64,000 nucleotides of DNA from Halopseudomonas xiamenensis (GCF_014219065.1 NZ_JACLGO010000009.1:104835-168834), one strand, 5' to 3'. Numbered from the stretch's first letter, positions 7,402 to 16,087 are shown. Notes: a model not told the origin generated them from the sequence alone. Made by a program: numbers and translations.

Positions 7402-8384
7402 ACCCCGGTCTCCTCTGCATACACATCCCTGCCCAATTCCGACACATCGGGATACGGACTGCTCAGACCGAACTCGACAGCTTCTTCGAACTGTGCGCGG
7501 TTCTCATCTTCGATCGCCTGCAACTGCTCAGCCGTTGCATGGCCTTCTGCAATCAACCACTGGTTGAACGCTGGCATGGGATCTGCCGCCACGGCGGCAT
7601 CCATGATTTCCTTGGCGATGTAGTGCCCGTCATCACCGAGCAGGTGGCCGCGGAAGCGGAAGGTCTTGGCCTCCAGCAGAGTCGGCCCCTGGCCGTTGCG
7701 CGCACGTTCTATCGCTTCGCGGGCGGCGCAGTACATGTCCACCGCATCGTTGCCATTGCACTGGATGCCATGCATACCGTAACCGATGGCGCGGTCAACG
7801 ATATCCCGCGCGCCGGTACCGTATTCGTACTTGGTGTGCTCGGCGTAACCGTTGTTCTGGCAGACGAACACCACCGGCAGGTTCCACACCGAGGCCAGGT
7901 TCAACGCCTCGTGAAAGGCACCGATGTTGGAGGCGCCGTCACCGAAGTTGACCACAGTCACCTGGCCGCTTTTCTTCAACAGCGCAGCCCAGGCCAGGCC
8001 GTTGGCAATCGGCAGGCCCGAGCCGACGATACCGGTGGTCACCGGCAGTCCAGACGCCAAGTGGGTGATGTGCATCGGACCGCCCTTGCCTTTGCAGGTG
8101 CCGGTCGCCTTGCCCATGAATTCAGCCACGAATGGCTTGAGAGGGATGCCCTTGGCCAACTGGTCATGGATGCCACGGTAGGTGGTAATAACGTAATCAT
8201 CGGCCCGCAGGTTGACCGAGATGGCCGATGGCACCAGTTCCTGCCCACGTGGAGAGTAGTACGGCGAGGCAATCTGCCCGGCTTTGATCAGTTCGATGAA
8301 ACGATCATCCGCAATCTTGATCAAGGTCGCTTTGCGATAGATCTCGAGCAGTACGGATGTGTCTGGAGACGTGAGCTCAGTCAT
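7398..8384 (-). CDS. 2-oxoacid/acetoin dehydrogenase E1 component, alpha subunit
   Basis: A 328-residue thiamine-diphosphate protein. The cofactor motif begins GDGASNIGAFHEALNLA and ends QNNGYAEHT. The start at 8384 has GAGG seven bases upstream; in-frame codons further upstream run into the operator region. In the usual phosphorylation-loop region it reads RGHLLGDDGHY, unlike the serine-rich loop of standard pyruvate dehydrogenases. It opens the unit E1 alpha, E1 beta, lipoyl domain, E2 core, SDR. No E3 gene is present, so the housekeeping lipoamide dehydrogenase is probably used. Confidence 0.9.
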   Translation of the reverse strand: MTELTSPDTSVLLEIYRKATLIKIADDRFIELIKAGQIASPYYSPRGQELVPSAISVNLRADDYVITTYRGIHDQLAKGIPLKPFVAEFMGKATGTCKGKGGPMHITHLASGLPVTTGIVGSGLPIANGLAWAALLKKSGQVTVVNFGDGASNIGAFHEALNLASVWNLPVVFVCQNNGYAEHTKYEYGTGARDIVDRAIGYGMHGIQCNGNDAVDMYCAAREAIERARNGQGPTLLEAKTFRFRGHLLGDDGHYIAKEIMDAAVAADPMPAFNQWLIAEGHATAEQLQAIEDENRAQFEEAVEFGLSSPYPDVSELGRDVYAEETGV

Positions 8385-8435
8385 GAGTACCTCGCATGGG
8401 ACACCTCTATTTATTGTTTTCCTGCCTTGCTTGTT

Positions 8436-8457
8436 TAAAACCAACAAGGTTGTTTTT
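8436..8457 (-). promoter_or_regulatory. Shared 22-bp operator, copy 3 (E1 alpha unit, proximal)
   Basis: On the minus strand it reads AAAAAC, AACCTTGTT, GGTTTTA, preceded by TAAAT. It lies 51 bases before the E1 alpha start and is one of the best matches. A second copy follows directly upstream. Confidence 0.75.
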
Positions 8458-8459
8458 AT

Positions 8460-8481
8460 TTATTCTAACCAAGCTGTTTTT
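8460..8481 (-). promoter_or_regulatory. Shared 22-bp operator, copy 4 (E1 alpha unit, distal tandem copy)
   Basis: On the minus strand it reads AAAAAC, AGCTTGGTT, AGAATAA. Only the first half matches well. The centre-to-centre distance to copy 3 is 24 bp, so two dimers could bind close together on one face. Confidence 0.5.
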
Positions 8482-8530
8482 AAACGGCAAGCTACAACTT
8501 GGTTATTTATCGAAGTCTGGAGAACGCCTT

Positions 8531-8968
8531 CTAACCAGCAAGAAACTCGGTCAGCTCGAAAACATTGCCATCAGGATCTCGACCATAGGTTGTTTTCGAG
8601 TCGCCAAAATCCTGTGGCAGACAATGGAAGGAAGCCCCCAACGTCACCAGACGTTCGCATACCTGCTCAATATCCGTCACATCGAAACAGAAATGGGTAA
8701 TCCCGAAATGATGGACTGGCCGGGTTTCCTGCACCGGCGGCGACACAGGCTGCAAGAACTGGAACAGTTCCAGCCGCATGCCCCCAAGGCGCAGCATCAT
8801 CGAGCGCGCCGATGATTCCGGCAGTCCCATGATATTGTTGATCCTGTCTTCCCCCGGCGGCCAGTCGACCGCACTCTCCTCGGCAAACCCGAAACCCTGC
8901 TGATAGAACCCGGCCAGCCGGTCCAGATTCGGCGTGGAGATGGCTACATGATGCACAGCATTGATCAT
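8531..8968 (-). CDS. VOC/glyoxalase-family protein
   Basis: A 145-residue single-domain vicinal-oxygen-chelate protein. It shows the two beta-alpha-beta-beta-beta modules and candidate metal ligands: H6/H7 in the N-terminal HHVAI, the glutamate of RLELFQ, the histidine of THFCFDV and the glutamate of FELTEF. The family includes isomerases, epimerases, lyases and extradiol dioxygenases. It is the last gene of a unit with a Rieske oxygenase and two NTF2-fold proteins. The short length fits an epimerase or isomerase better than a ring-cleaving dioxygenase. Confidence 0.8.
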   Translation of the reverse strand: MINAVHHVAISTPNLDRLAGFYQQGFGFAEESAVDWPPGEDRINNIMGLPESSARSMMLRLGGMRLELFQFLQPVSPPVQETRPVHHFGITHFCFDVTDIEQVCERLVTLGASFHCLPQDFGDSKTTYGRDPDGNVFELTEFLAG

Positions 8969-9065
8969 CGAACTGTCTTCCTCTTATACGGCCGTTCCTG
9001 CGACCACTACAGGCCGGAGCCGGAGCAGCAATGGCGACCGCAGGCTCCGGCACAGCTGCCGCCAA

Positions 9066-10385
9066 TCAGACCCGACCGGCAATATAGTCGTTGATGACTT
9101 CGTGATAACGGCGCACCCGCGCCTCCTGACCAGACAGGTAGGAATCACTGTAACCACGGGAGTTCAGACCACGCTGTTGCGCTATCGCCACGCTCAGGTC
9201 CTGATCGGCGACAAAGCCGATAGACTGATCGCCATGCTTGAACACCTCATGGGCTGCTGGAGCAAGCGGATGCATGCCAACCGGTGTCTCCACCTCGGTT
9301 TGCCCTTCTTCGGCAATCACGAAGAACCAATGATCAAACAGGCACTTTTCCGGGTCGGTCGGGTGCGGCTGCGGACGCAAGATCTGGTAGCTCTCCGCCG
9401 CCATGGTGAAGGACATATTGGGAAACAGCGTGTAGTGGTAATAGTCGGTCAGCTGATCGTCATTCAGATTGTCATAATGCTGATACCCACGCTCGGCACC
9501 CAGCTTGCGCTTCTGCTGCTGTACTGCCAGACGAGCATCAGCCGCCCTACCGTCGAAGTCGTCCGGATCCAGTTTCCAGGCACGCATGATACTGGCCAGC
9601 GGCTCCTGGATCTTCTTCGACTTGACCCCGGCCGCCGGCAGACAGCCTTTCATCAGCATGCGGCTGTGGCCATTGTTGAAGATTTCGAAATCGGTGTTCT
9701 GGTAGTCATCATCAATGAATGTGGCCAGCTCCTTGTGCAGCGCCTGCACGTGATAGGCCTCGTTGAAGTTGTCCTGGATAACCTTCCAGTTGCAATCAAC
9801 CTCGGCGGTCATGTGCATGACCCGCACCATGCGCTCCATGGGGTAACATTCCAACTGGTCGGCAACCACGCCCAGCGACTCACGTAGGGGCTTGGCCTGC
9901 GGATCCATGTTGATCCACACCAGCCCACCAAAGGTTTCACAAGGCAGTTCCTTGAGCCCCAGCTTGCCTACCGGATTCCCCTGAGGAAAATCATCCGTAT
10001 CCTTGGCAATCAGCAGGCTGCCATTGAGGCCGTAACACCAGCTGTGGTAATTGCACACCAGGCGCCGGACCTTGGTCTGCTCGCACTCGACCATGCGGTT
10101 GCCACGGTGCTGACAGACGTTGTAGAAGGCGCGGATCCGTCCTTCGTCGTCGCGCACCATGAGAATCGACTCCTTGCCGATCTCATGGGTAACCACGCAA
10201 CCGGCATCGGGAAACTGCGCCTCGACCGCCCCCACCTGCCAGGTGCGGGTCCACATATGATCCCACTCCTGTTGCATGAATTCGCGACTGTAATAGCGAT
10301 CACCGGAGATCGGGTCGCCACGCAGGAACTCACCCTCCACCAGGGCAGCACGGGTTTTTTCGGCCAACGACAGGGAAGCATTCAT
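9066..10385 (-). CDS. Rieske non-heme iron oxygenase alpha subunit
   Basis: A 439-residue oxygenase. The Rieske ligands are C91, H93, C111 and H114 (CQHRG and CNYHSWCYG). The catalytic iron segment NWKVIQDNFNEAYHVQALHKE supplies the two histidines. The N-terminal motif RGDPISGDRYYSREF is shared with the oxygenases at 11672 and 36165, so the three are paralogues. It lies between two NTF2-fold proteins upstream and a VOC protein downstream; the former could be beta subunits or dehydratases. Ferredoxin may come from 37592-37924. Confidence 0.9.
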   Translation of the reverse strand: MNASLSLAEKTRAALVEGEFLRGDPISGDRYYSREFMQQEWDHMWTRTWQVGAVEAQFPDAGCVVTHEIGKESILMVRDDEGRIRAFYNVCQHRGNRMVECEQTKVRRLVCNYHSWCYGLNGSLLIAKDTDDFPQGNPVGKLGLKELPCETFGGLVWINMDPQAKPLRESLGVVADQLECYPMERMVRVMHMTAEVDCNWKVIQDNFNEAYHVQALHKELATFIDDDYQNTDFEIFNNGHSRMLMKGCLPAAGVKSKKIQEPLASIMRAWKLDPDDFDGRAADARLAVQQQKRKLGAERGYQHYDNLNDDQLTDYYHYTLFPNMSFTMAAESYQILRPQPHPTDPEKCLFDHWFFVIAEEGQTEVETPVGMHPLAPAAHEVFKHGDQSIGFVADQDLSVAIAQQRGLNSRGYSDSYLSGQEARVRRYHEVINDYIAGRV

Positions 10386-10451
10386 AATTGTTCAACTCCT
10401 CCTCGCTCCCGGCTCAATACGGAACCGGCAACGGGTTATCAGGCTGTTCAG

Positions 10452-10988
10452 TCAAAGCGGGTTAATAAGGCGGTGCTGGTACACCAGGTCGGTTTCATCA
10501 CGTTGCCCCTGCAGCTGATACTGGGCGAACTCACCATCTTCGCGACCGCTGTACGGCCAGGCAGTGTTCCAGTCGAGAATCAGGTCTCGGGAATACAGAC
10601 GCCAGACACCATCGCGCTTCTCCCATACATCGAGGTAACGCATGTTGTCCGGACAATTGATCAGCTCTCCTTCCGGCGGCTGCATGGCAGCATTGCCGAG
10701 CATGTAGCTTTCTGCCGTAGCCCGGTTACCATCGAGCTGGATGCTCACCGTGGAAAACCGGTGCCAGCCCATCACCAGGTTGGCCTTGATAAAAGGAATA
10801 TTCTGCTCGCAGAACTCCCAGGCGTTGCCGGCATATACGCCGAAGTCGACCACACCGTCTGCATGAAACACCGACTTGAGCAGTTCCAGGTCGCAGCGGT
10901 CTACTGCCTGGATATAGCGCGCCATCTGATCCTCGATGGCCTGAATATCAAGTGCCGCGGCCAATCTTCGCTTCAGCTCCATGGTCAT
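10452..10988 (-). CDS. NTF2/SnoaL-fold protein, possible oxygenase beta subunit or dehydratase/isomerase
   Basis: A 178-residue NTF2-like protein. An N-terminal helix pair (IEDQMARYIQAVDRCDLELL) and a curved sheet (VVDFGVY, RYLDVWEKRDGVWRLYSRDLILDW) give the SnoaL_4 pattern. Its start overlaps the stop of the preceding NTF2-fold gene. A second ATG two codons on has a better-spaced GGGGGA, so the true start may be 10982. Ring-hydroxylating dioxygenase beta subunits share this fold, and it lies next to an alpha subunit, but several enzymes with the fold are dehydratases or isomerases. I cannot choose between these. Confidence 0.8.
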   Translation of the reverse strand: MTMELKRRLAAALDIQAIEDQMARYIQAVDRCDLELLKSVFHADGVVDFGVYAGNAWEFCEQNIPFIKANLVMGWHRFSTVSIQLDGNRATAESYMLGNAAMQPPEGELINCPDNMRYLDVWEKRDGVWRLYSRDLILDWNTAWPYSGREDGEFAQYQLQGQRDETDLVYQHRLINPL

Positions 10989-11503
10989 TCCCCCAGCAAT
11001 GCATAGGCCGGATCATCCTTGCTGCGCTCGCCCCGCTTGAACAGGGCGAACATGCCCTCATCCGAAGCGGTTGCCGGATGATTCATGTTCCAGTCATGCA
11101 CGAAGGTTCGCCGGGCAATCTTCCACTCGCCCTGCTCCCGGCGGTAGTGATCGAGGAAGCGCCCACCGATCAGCCGGTCGGTTCTCTGCCCATCAGCAAC
11201 CACAGTGCTGACATTGATGACGTACACCTCACCTCGGGCCTGATCGCCATCAACTTCGAAATATTCATTGGAAAGGGAGGAAAAGGTCTTTTCCAGCGTG
11301 TCATCCGACGAGGTGCTGGCGATGACGAAGGGCTGCACATCACCCTGGTGACTGCCCCAGTCAATCTGCGCATCCCCGGTCCAGCAGGACACCATCAGAC
11401 AGCGATCCATACGATCGAATGCCCGGGCAAACCGCGCGTTGAGCAGGCGCAATGCCTGTTTGGCTTCCACCTGTTCCAGAAGCTCCAAATCAGACTGCTG
11501 CAT
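10985..11503 (-). CDS. NTF2/SnoaL-fold protein
   Basis: A 172-residue NTF2-like protein, first gene of the unit NTF2, NTF2, Rieske oxygenase, VOC. The ATG at 11503 is preferred because GGAG lies about six bases upstream; the in-frame ATG at 11515 has no proper site. It is related to the products of 10452, 37937 and 39301: all have an ARF-D-D helix followed by a D(W/F/C)G segment and a GRYLD/GRFLD strand. Its role is unknown: beta subunit, dehydratase or isomerase. Operator copy 5 lies 94 bases upstream. Confidence 0.8.
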   Translation of the reverse strand: MQQSDLELLEQVEAKQALRLLNARFARAFDRMDRCLMVSCWTGDAQIDWGSHQGDVQPFVIASTSSDDTLEKTFSSLSNEYFEVDGDQARGEVYVINVSTVVADGQRTDRLIGGRFLDHYRREQGEWKIARRTFVHDWNMNHPATASDEGMFALFKRGERSKDDPAYALLGE

Positions 11504-11597
11504 AAATATCTCCATACCTGATTATTTGATTTATACGGTACTGAAAGCCGGCCATCAGCTGGCCAGAAATGGATCAATCCACATTACCTTGCCAATT

Positions 11598-11619
11598 GAA
11601 AACAAGTCAAACTGTTTTT
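11598..11619 (-). promoter_or_regulatory. Shared 22-bp operator, copy 5 (NTF2-NTF2-Rieske-VOC unit)
   Basis: On the minus strand it reads AAAAAC, AGTTTGACT, TGTTTTC, preceded by TAAAT. It lies between the stop of the Rieske gene at 11672 and the NTF2 gene. Confidence 0.7.
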
Positions 11620-11671
11620 ATTTAAGACAAAAACAAACAGCGGAGCAGATACCTGCCCCGCAGCCGTCAGC

Positions 11672-13012
11672 TCAGCGACGCCCTTCCAGGTAGTCGTTGA
11701 TCACCTCGTGGAAGCGCCGCACCCGAGCCTCCTGATCCGACAGATAGCAGTCCTCGAATGCCATGGAGTGCAGCCCACGCTGCATGGTTTCCGCCAGGTC
11801 CAGATCCTGGGTAAGGAAGTCCCCCTGGTCAATCGCCGCTTCATATTCAGCATAGTTGTCGGTCTCATGCTCGGCCTCTTCCACCGGGCGCATACCGTAC
11901 AGTGTCGGCACCTCGTCCTGGCCCTCGATCTTCGGCACCAGATACCAGTAGTCGAAGGTCGACCAGTTGGGATCATTCGCGTCCGGCTCGGTGCGAAACA
12001 CGTGTAGACCTTCGGCGGTGCCGGTCAGCGTCAGATTGGGGAAGCACGTATGGTGCATCTGATCGGTGAGCTCGTCATCGGTCATGTTGTCGTACTGGGT
12101 GTAACCCCGCTGCGGGCCGAGCTTGCGACGCGCCTGCTGCAACGCCAGACGAGCCTCGTGGTCTCGTCCACGGTACTCTTCAGCATCCACCCCCCACTCC
12201 TTCAGCACCTCGACCCACAATTCCTGGGTACGATCCTCCACCGGCAGGCGACTGGTCGGCTGCAGCTTCTGGATCATGCGGTTGTGGCCGTTGGGGTACA
12301 TCTCGAACAGGGTGTTGTCATAATGATCATCGATCATCGGAGCGAACTGTGGGTGTACCACCGCCACGTGATAGGCCTCATTGAAGTTGTCGGAGGCAAA
12401 CTTCCAGTTGGTGTTGACCCGCAGGGTACGCCAGACCACCCGCACATAGTCATCCAGACCTCGGTTCCCCAGCAGCGTGGGAATCGGATCGAGGAACTCC
12501 AGCAGCGGCTTGGCATTCTTGTCGAAGCTCCAGAAGATGAAACCGCCCCAGATTTCACAGCGCAGTTCCTTGAGGCGCAGCTTGCCGCAGGGGCTGCCCC
12601 GGGAGAAGGTTTCTTCATCCTGTACCCACTGCAGCTCGCCGTCGATACCCCAGCGCCAGCCGTGATAGGGACAGGTGAAGGCGTCCATGCCGCCTTCCTC
12701 GTTGGCTACCAGCTGATTGCCTCGATGCTGGCACACGTTGAAGAAGGCGCGGATGGAATCATCCTTCTGCTTGACGATCAGAATCGACTCATGGCGGAAG
12801 TTGTGGACGATGTAGTCACCCGGCAGCTCCAGCTGAGCGATGCGGCCACCCACATGCCAAACCTTCTTCCACATGTGCTCCCACTCACGATCGGCAAACT
12901 CCTTGCTCCAGTAGCGATCACCGGTAATCGGATCGCCACGGACTTCGAGCGGCATGGCATCGGGATGGGTCGGGTAGCTGGCAGTCTGGTTGATCTCGGA
13001 TATCTTGGTCAT
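11672..13012 (-). CDS. Rieske non-heme iron oxygenase alpha subunit
   Basis: A 446-residue oxygenase. The Rieske ligands are C94, H96, C114 and H117 (CQHRG, CPYHG). The iron-binding segment NEAYHVAVVHPQ follows an NWK-type motif. The ATG at 13012 has GGGAG upstream; an in-frame start at 13045 would overlap the previous gene's end. It shares RGDPITGDRYWSKEF with the oxygenases at 9066 and 36165. It follows an NTF2-fold gene in a two-gene unit that lacks the shared operator and faces its own TetR gene, so it may be controlled separately. Confidence 0.9.
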   Translation of the reverse strand: MTKISEINQTASYPTHPDAMPLEVRGDPITGDRYWSKEFADREWEHMWKKVWHVGGRIAQLELPGDYIVHNFRHESILIVKQKDDSIRAFFNVCQHRGNQLVANEEGGMDAFTCPYHGWRWGIDGELQWVQDEETFSRGSPCGKLRLKELRCEIWGGFIFWSFDKNAKPLLEFLDPIPTLLGNRGLDDYVRVVWRTLRVNTNWKFASDNFNEAYHVAVVHPQFAPMIDDHYDNTLFEMYPNGHNRMIQKLQPTSRLPVEDRTQELWVEVLKEWGVDAEEYRGRDHEARLALQQARRKLGPQRGYTQYDNMTDDELTDQMHHTCFPNLTLTGTAEGLHVFRTEPDANDPNWSTFDYWYLVPKIEGQDEVPTLYGMRPVEEAEHETDNYAEYEAAIDQGDFLTQDLDLAETMQRGLHSMAFEDCYLSDQEARVRRFHEVINDYLEGRR

Positions 13013-13045
13013 TTTGTGTACTCCCTGGAGTGACGAGCCCGGCAC

Positions 13046-13495
13046 TCAGTGGTCCTGGTGGATTTCAGTGAGGGACTCAGGCATCGGCATGCCTTCCAGA
13101 ATGTAATAGGCGCTGATCTTCCACTCACCGGCGACCTTGACGCAGTCCATGCGGTAGCGCACATGCACCTGCACGCTGTTGCCATCTCTGGAGCGTCCCA
13201 GACCTTCCACATAGGCAGTCATCGCGGCTGTGTCACCCTCATAGGCAGCAACCCGGAAGTTGCTGATGTAGTGAGTATGGTGGGTCATGTTGGCAAACAC
13301 GTTTTCGTAGAACTGGCGGAAACGCTCCTTACCGGGCATCGCTGCCAGACCGATATCGGAAAAGTCCAGCAACGCATCGTCGGTGAACAGATCCAGCAGC
13401 TCCGGCAGATCCGTCAGCTTGTCCACGGCATAGCAGTACTCGGTCATCAGATCCTGGAGGGCAATACGGTCTTCGAGGGGTAATCTTATTTTCAT
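13046..13495 (-). CDS. NTF2/SnoaL-fold protein
   Basis: A 149-residue NTF2-like protein, first gene of a unit with the oxygenase at 11672. It is clearly related to the products of 21760 and 41299: all share a YC-AVDKL-like helix, a LLDF/LDLTG strand, a HH-HYISNF/HVLSNF segment and a GLGRS turn. The function is unknown. In the family the fold serves dehydratases, isomerases and oxygenase beta subunits. A divergent TetR gene lies across a 297-base gap. Confidence 0.8.
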   Translation of the reverse strand: MKIRLPLEDRIALQDLMTEYCYAVDKLTDLPELLDLFTDDALLDFSDIGLAAMPGKERFRQFYENVFANMTHHTHYISNFRVAAYEGDTAAMTAYVEGLGRSRDGNSVQVHVRYRMDCVKVAGEWKISAYYILEGMPMPESLTEIHQDH

Positions 13496-13579
13496 GATTG
13501 ATCCTGGTTGTGGAACTCGGGGCTCAGGCAGCTCCGGTCACCTTTCTTATTGATAGCAGCGCTTGCGGCAGCGCCATAA

Positions 13580-13596
13580 TTAGAACATCATTCTAA
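13580..13596. promoter_or_regulatory. Palindrome between the NTF2-Rieske unit and TetR 2
   Basis: TTAGAA, CATCA, TTCTAA is a perfect 6-bp inverted repeat in the divergent promoter region, 85 bases before the NTF2 start. It differs from the shared operator and is a good candidate for the site of the divergent TetR protein. Confidence 0.55.
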
Positions 13597-13792
13597 ACAA
13601 GTGCGAAATTACTGAGAAATGCGATGCCTGTCAACGCTGTTCATCGCCTGGACCATCCGGACGTTGTTTCACCGAATCGACTCTGCAAGACTGGGACGGC
13701 ATACCCCCTCAGCAACACACACAGAGTCTCGAGCAGCTGTGTTGCCTGGACATGACAGCACCGCCAACCTGGCACGGTGCGCCACATACGGG

Positions 13793-14500
13793 ATGACGAT
13801 GGTTATAGATACGGTTGGTTTTTTATCGGTTTCCTGGGCTGACGCTACGGACTGGATCAGCCCGCCCAGCCAGCAGCGCAGCCGGCATACCCTGCAGAAG
13901 GTGCTGACCACGGCCCGCGACCTGTTCATCCGGCAGGGCTTCGAGGAAACCACCATCGCGCAGATTTCCCGCCAGTCGCGGGTCTCGGTCGGCTCGATCT
14001 ACAACCTGTTTCCCGACAAGCATTCGATTTTCCGCGCGCTGTACGAGCACTACCGTGCGGCCCGGGAAGCCCAGATCGGCAACATGGTCGACCAGCCTCA
14101 CTGGGACAGCACTCCGGCCCTGGATGTGATTCGCTTCCACATAGAGATCGTTTTCAGCTCCTCCCGCGAGGATGCGGGCTTTCTGCGCCTGGTGGAACAG
14201 CGCCGCGGTGCCGACATGGGCTTCTACCAAACCCTGGCCCGGGCCGAGGAGAGTTTCTGTCAGTTGATGCTCAGCCTCTATGCACGGCATGCCGACGAAT
14301 TCGATCACCCCGACCTGGCCACCGCGGTTCGTTATCTGCACTACGTCATTCGCGGTTCGGCCATCTGGTCGATCATGCCACAGGAGCCTGATGACCCTTT
14401 CTTCACCGTCGCCAGCCCCCGCTACCAGGAGGAAACCATGCGCATGGCCTGCCGCTATATGGGATTACAACCGGGCGACCGGGCTGGCCACGCCGGTTGA
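13793..14500 (+). CDS. TetR/AcrR-family transcriptional regulator 2
   Basis: About 235 residues from the ATG at 13793. The helix-turn-helix is at residues 53-73 (TTIAQISRQSRVSVGSIYNLF), followed by a ligand domain with CR-M-GL near the end. The frame stays open upstream to an ATG at 13619, so the start is uncertain; the shorter form fits TetR length better. It is the only plus-strand gene in the first 21 kb and is divergent from the NTF2-Rieske pair. It probably controls that pair and possibly itself. Confidence 0.85.
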   Translation: MTMVIDTVGFLSVSWADATDWISPPSQQRSRHTLQKVLTTARDLFIRQGFEETTIAQISRQSRVSVGSIYNLFPDKHSIFRALYEHYRAAREAQIGNMVDQPHWDSTPALDVIRFHIEIVFSSSREDAGFLRLVEQRRGADMGFYQTLARAEESFCQLMLSLYARHADEFDHPDLATAVRYLHYVIRGSAIWSIMPQEPDDPFFTVASPRYQEETMRMACRYMGLQPGDRAGHAG

Positions 14501-14504
14501 CGGA

Positions 14505-15359
14505 TCAGCCGGCCAGCCGCCAGCCGCTCTGATCCAGCACGCGCCGGGTCTCGCTGGCGCAGATGTCTGCGGCCTCGATGGCCGACAGGGTGTCCAGCCG
14601 CGAGGAGAAGATTTCCGGGCCGATATTCTCCACTCCCCCCTTGGCCTGCAGGATCGTCAGGATCTCGACGAGCGGCAGCTCACCCTGACCGGGTATCAGG
14701 CGGTGTTGCAGGCAGTCTTCAAACAGATTGGCGCCGTGCAGCCTGGCATGCCCGTCGGCCACCTGCACTGTGCGGATACTGCCCGCCGGCAACTGTCGCA
14801 GCAGGTCCAGATCCGGCTCCCCGCGCAGAAAGTGCCAGGTGTCGAAAAACACACTGGCCCCATCGGCCAGCGAGCCGCGGACAATATCCCAGGCCATGGT
14901 CAGCGACGGAATGGAGAACATGGGGATGAACTCCAGCTCGGCACGGATACCCAGCTGTCCGGCCCGCCTGCTGAAGTCTGCCCAGCGTGTCGCCAGTTGC
15001 TCCGTATCGTACCGCTCCCGGTCGAATACGCCGGTCGCACATATGGCGCTCAACCCCAGAGCCTGACAGATCTCCAGACACTCTGCTGCTGACGCTCCCA
15101 GTACCTGCCTGGCAGCCTCGGGTAACTCGGCGGCAAAGGGCTCGGGCAGCCAGCCGGCAAAGCCATCGTAGTGGCTCAGCCGAATGCCGTAGTCACCGGC
15201 CAGCGCTCGTATGTCCGCTGCCCCCATGCCCTGCGCCTCCAACTGCCGATAGGTGAGCAGGCCGATCGGCAGGCAGTTGAAGCCGCCCGCCTGCGCTGCC
15301 CGCAATTGATCCTCGAAGCCATGTTGCCTGACACACGCCGGCCACAGGGAAAAGTCCAT
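14505..15359 (-). CDS. Sugar phosphate isomerase/epimerase-like TIM-barrel protein
   Basis: A 284-residue protein of the xylose-isomerase-like/AP-endonuclease-2 TIM-barrel family. Metal-site residues are visible as the glutamate of AELEFIP, the aspartate and histidine of FFDTWHF and the glutamate of IGPEIFSS. AAGGGGAT precedes the ATG at 15359. It is the last gene of the unit YCF48-like, RND, ThuA-like, SDR, GST, this gene. The family isomerises or epimerises sugars and keto-acids, and some members cleave 3-keto-glycosides. The substrate is unknown. Confidence 0.82.
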   Translation of the reverse strand: MDFSLWPACVRQHGFEDQLRAAQAGGFNCLPIGLLTYRQLEAQGMGAADIRALAGDYGIRLSHYDGFAGWLPEPFAAELPEAARQVLGASAAECLEICQALGLSAICATGVFDRERYDTEQLATRWADFSRRAGQLGIRAELEFIPMFSIPSLTMAWDIVRGSLADGASVFFDTWHFLRGEPDLDLLRQLPAGSIRTVQVADGHARLHGANLFEDCLQHRLIPGQGELPLVEILTILQAKGGVENIGPEIFSSRLDTLSAIEAADICASETRRVLDQSGWRLAG

Positions 15360-15444
15360 GGGTGATCCCCTTGACTGTTGATTGGTTTCAGGCAATACGC
15401 AGGATCTGCCGGCGATTGTTCCATTCGCCCATATGGCCCTCGAC

Positions 15445-16062
15445 TCACTGCCCTTCGAGCTGAGCTGCGCGGGTACGCATCTCGGCGCACCACTGCTGCA
15501 GCCTCGTGCATTCTGCAGGCAACGGCTGGCCGACCGCCTCACCGAAGTCGGCAAAACACAGCAGCATCAGATCCACCACCGTCATCCGCGCACCACACAG
15601 GTAACCACCTGCGGGCATATGCCGTTCCAGCCAGGCCCAGCCGTCACGGGTTGCCTGCTTGCAGCGCTCGGCGACCTCCGGGTAACAGGTCACCCGGTCA
15701 CGAAACAGTTCCAGTCCTTCTGCCCCACGAAAGCCCATGGTCATGGGCTGCACTATCATCTGGTCAACCCGCCGCCACCACATGCGCGTCTGCGCCCGCT
15801 CCTCGGCAGTGCTGCCGATCAGCGCCGGCGCCGGGTTGAGTTCTTCCAGGTATTCGCAGATAGCCGTGGTTTCAGCTACCCGGGTGCCATCCTCCAGTTC
15901 CAGCACCGGCGTGGTGCCGGTCGGGTTGATGGCCAGATAGTCCGGCAGGCGGTTGACGCCCGCCATGATGTCGATCTCCTGCAGAGGCAGGGGCAATCCC
16001 TTGGCCGCTGCAAACAAAGCCACCAGACGCGGATTGGGTCCGATCGAGTGATACAGCTTCAT
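15445..16062 (-). CDS. Glutathione S-transferase family protein
   Basis: A 205-residue GST with an N-terminal thioredoxin fold (MKLYHSIGPNP; cis-proline region NPTGTTPVLE; glutathione-binding ETTAICEYLEE) and an alpha-helical C-terminal domain with the N-capping segment MTVVDLMLL. It should use glutathione for conjugation, isomerisation or ether cleavage. In the unit it lies between an SDR and the isomerase-like gene. Glutathione-dependent isomerases and lyases are common in aromatic catabolic clusters. Confidence 0.88.
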   Translation of the reverse strand: MKLYHSIGPNPRLVALFAAAKGLPLPLQEIDIMAGVNRLPDYLAINPTGTTPVLELEDGTRVAETTAICEYLEELNPAPALIGSTAEERAQTRMWWRRVDQMIVQPMTMGFRGAEGLELFRDRVTCYPEVAERCKQATRDGWAWLERHMPAGGYLCGARMTVVDLMLLCFADFGEAVGQPLPAECTRLQQWCAEMRTRAAQLEGQ

Positions 16063-16087
16063 GGCATTCCCCCTGCCCCTGTGGATA

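Noticed and set aside
6406..8384. Branched-chain 2-oxoacid dehydrogenase serving the valine operon
   Set aside because: The genes lie about 38 kb away under the catabolic operator and lack the usual E2/E3 partners, so a link to valine breakdown is not supported.
10452..11503. Firm assignment of NTF2-fold genes as Rieske beta subunits
   Set aside because: The fold fits, but the sequences look more like SnoaL_4 proteins and several copies are not next to an alpha subunit.
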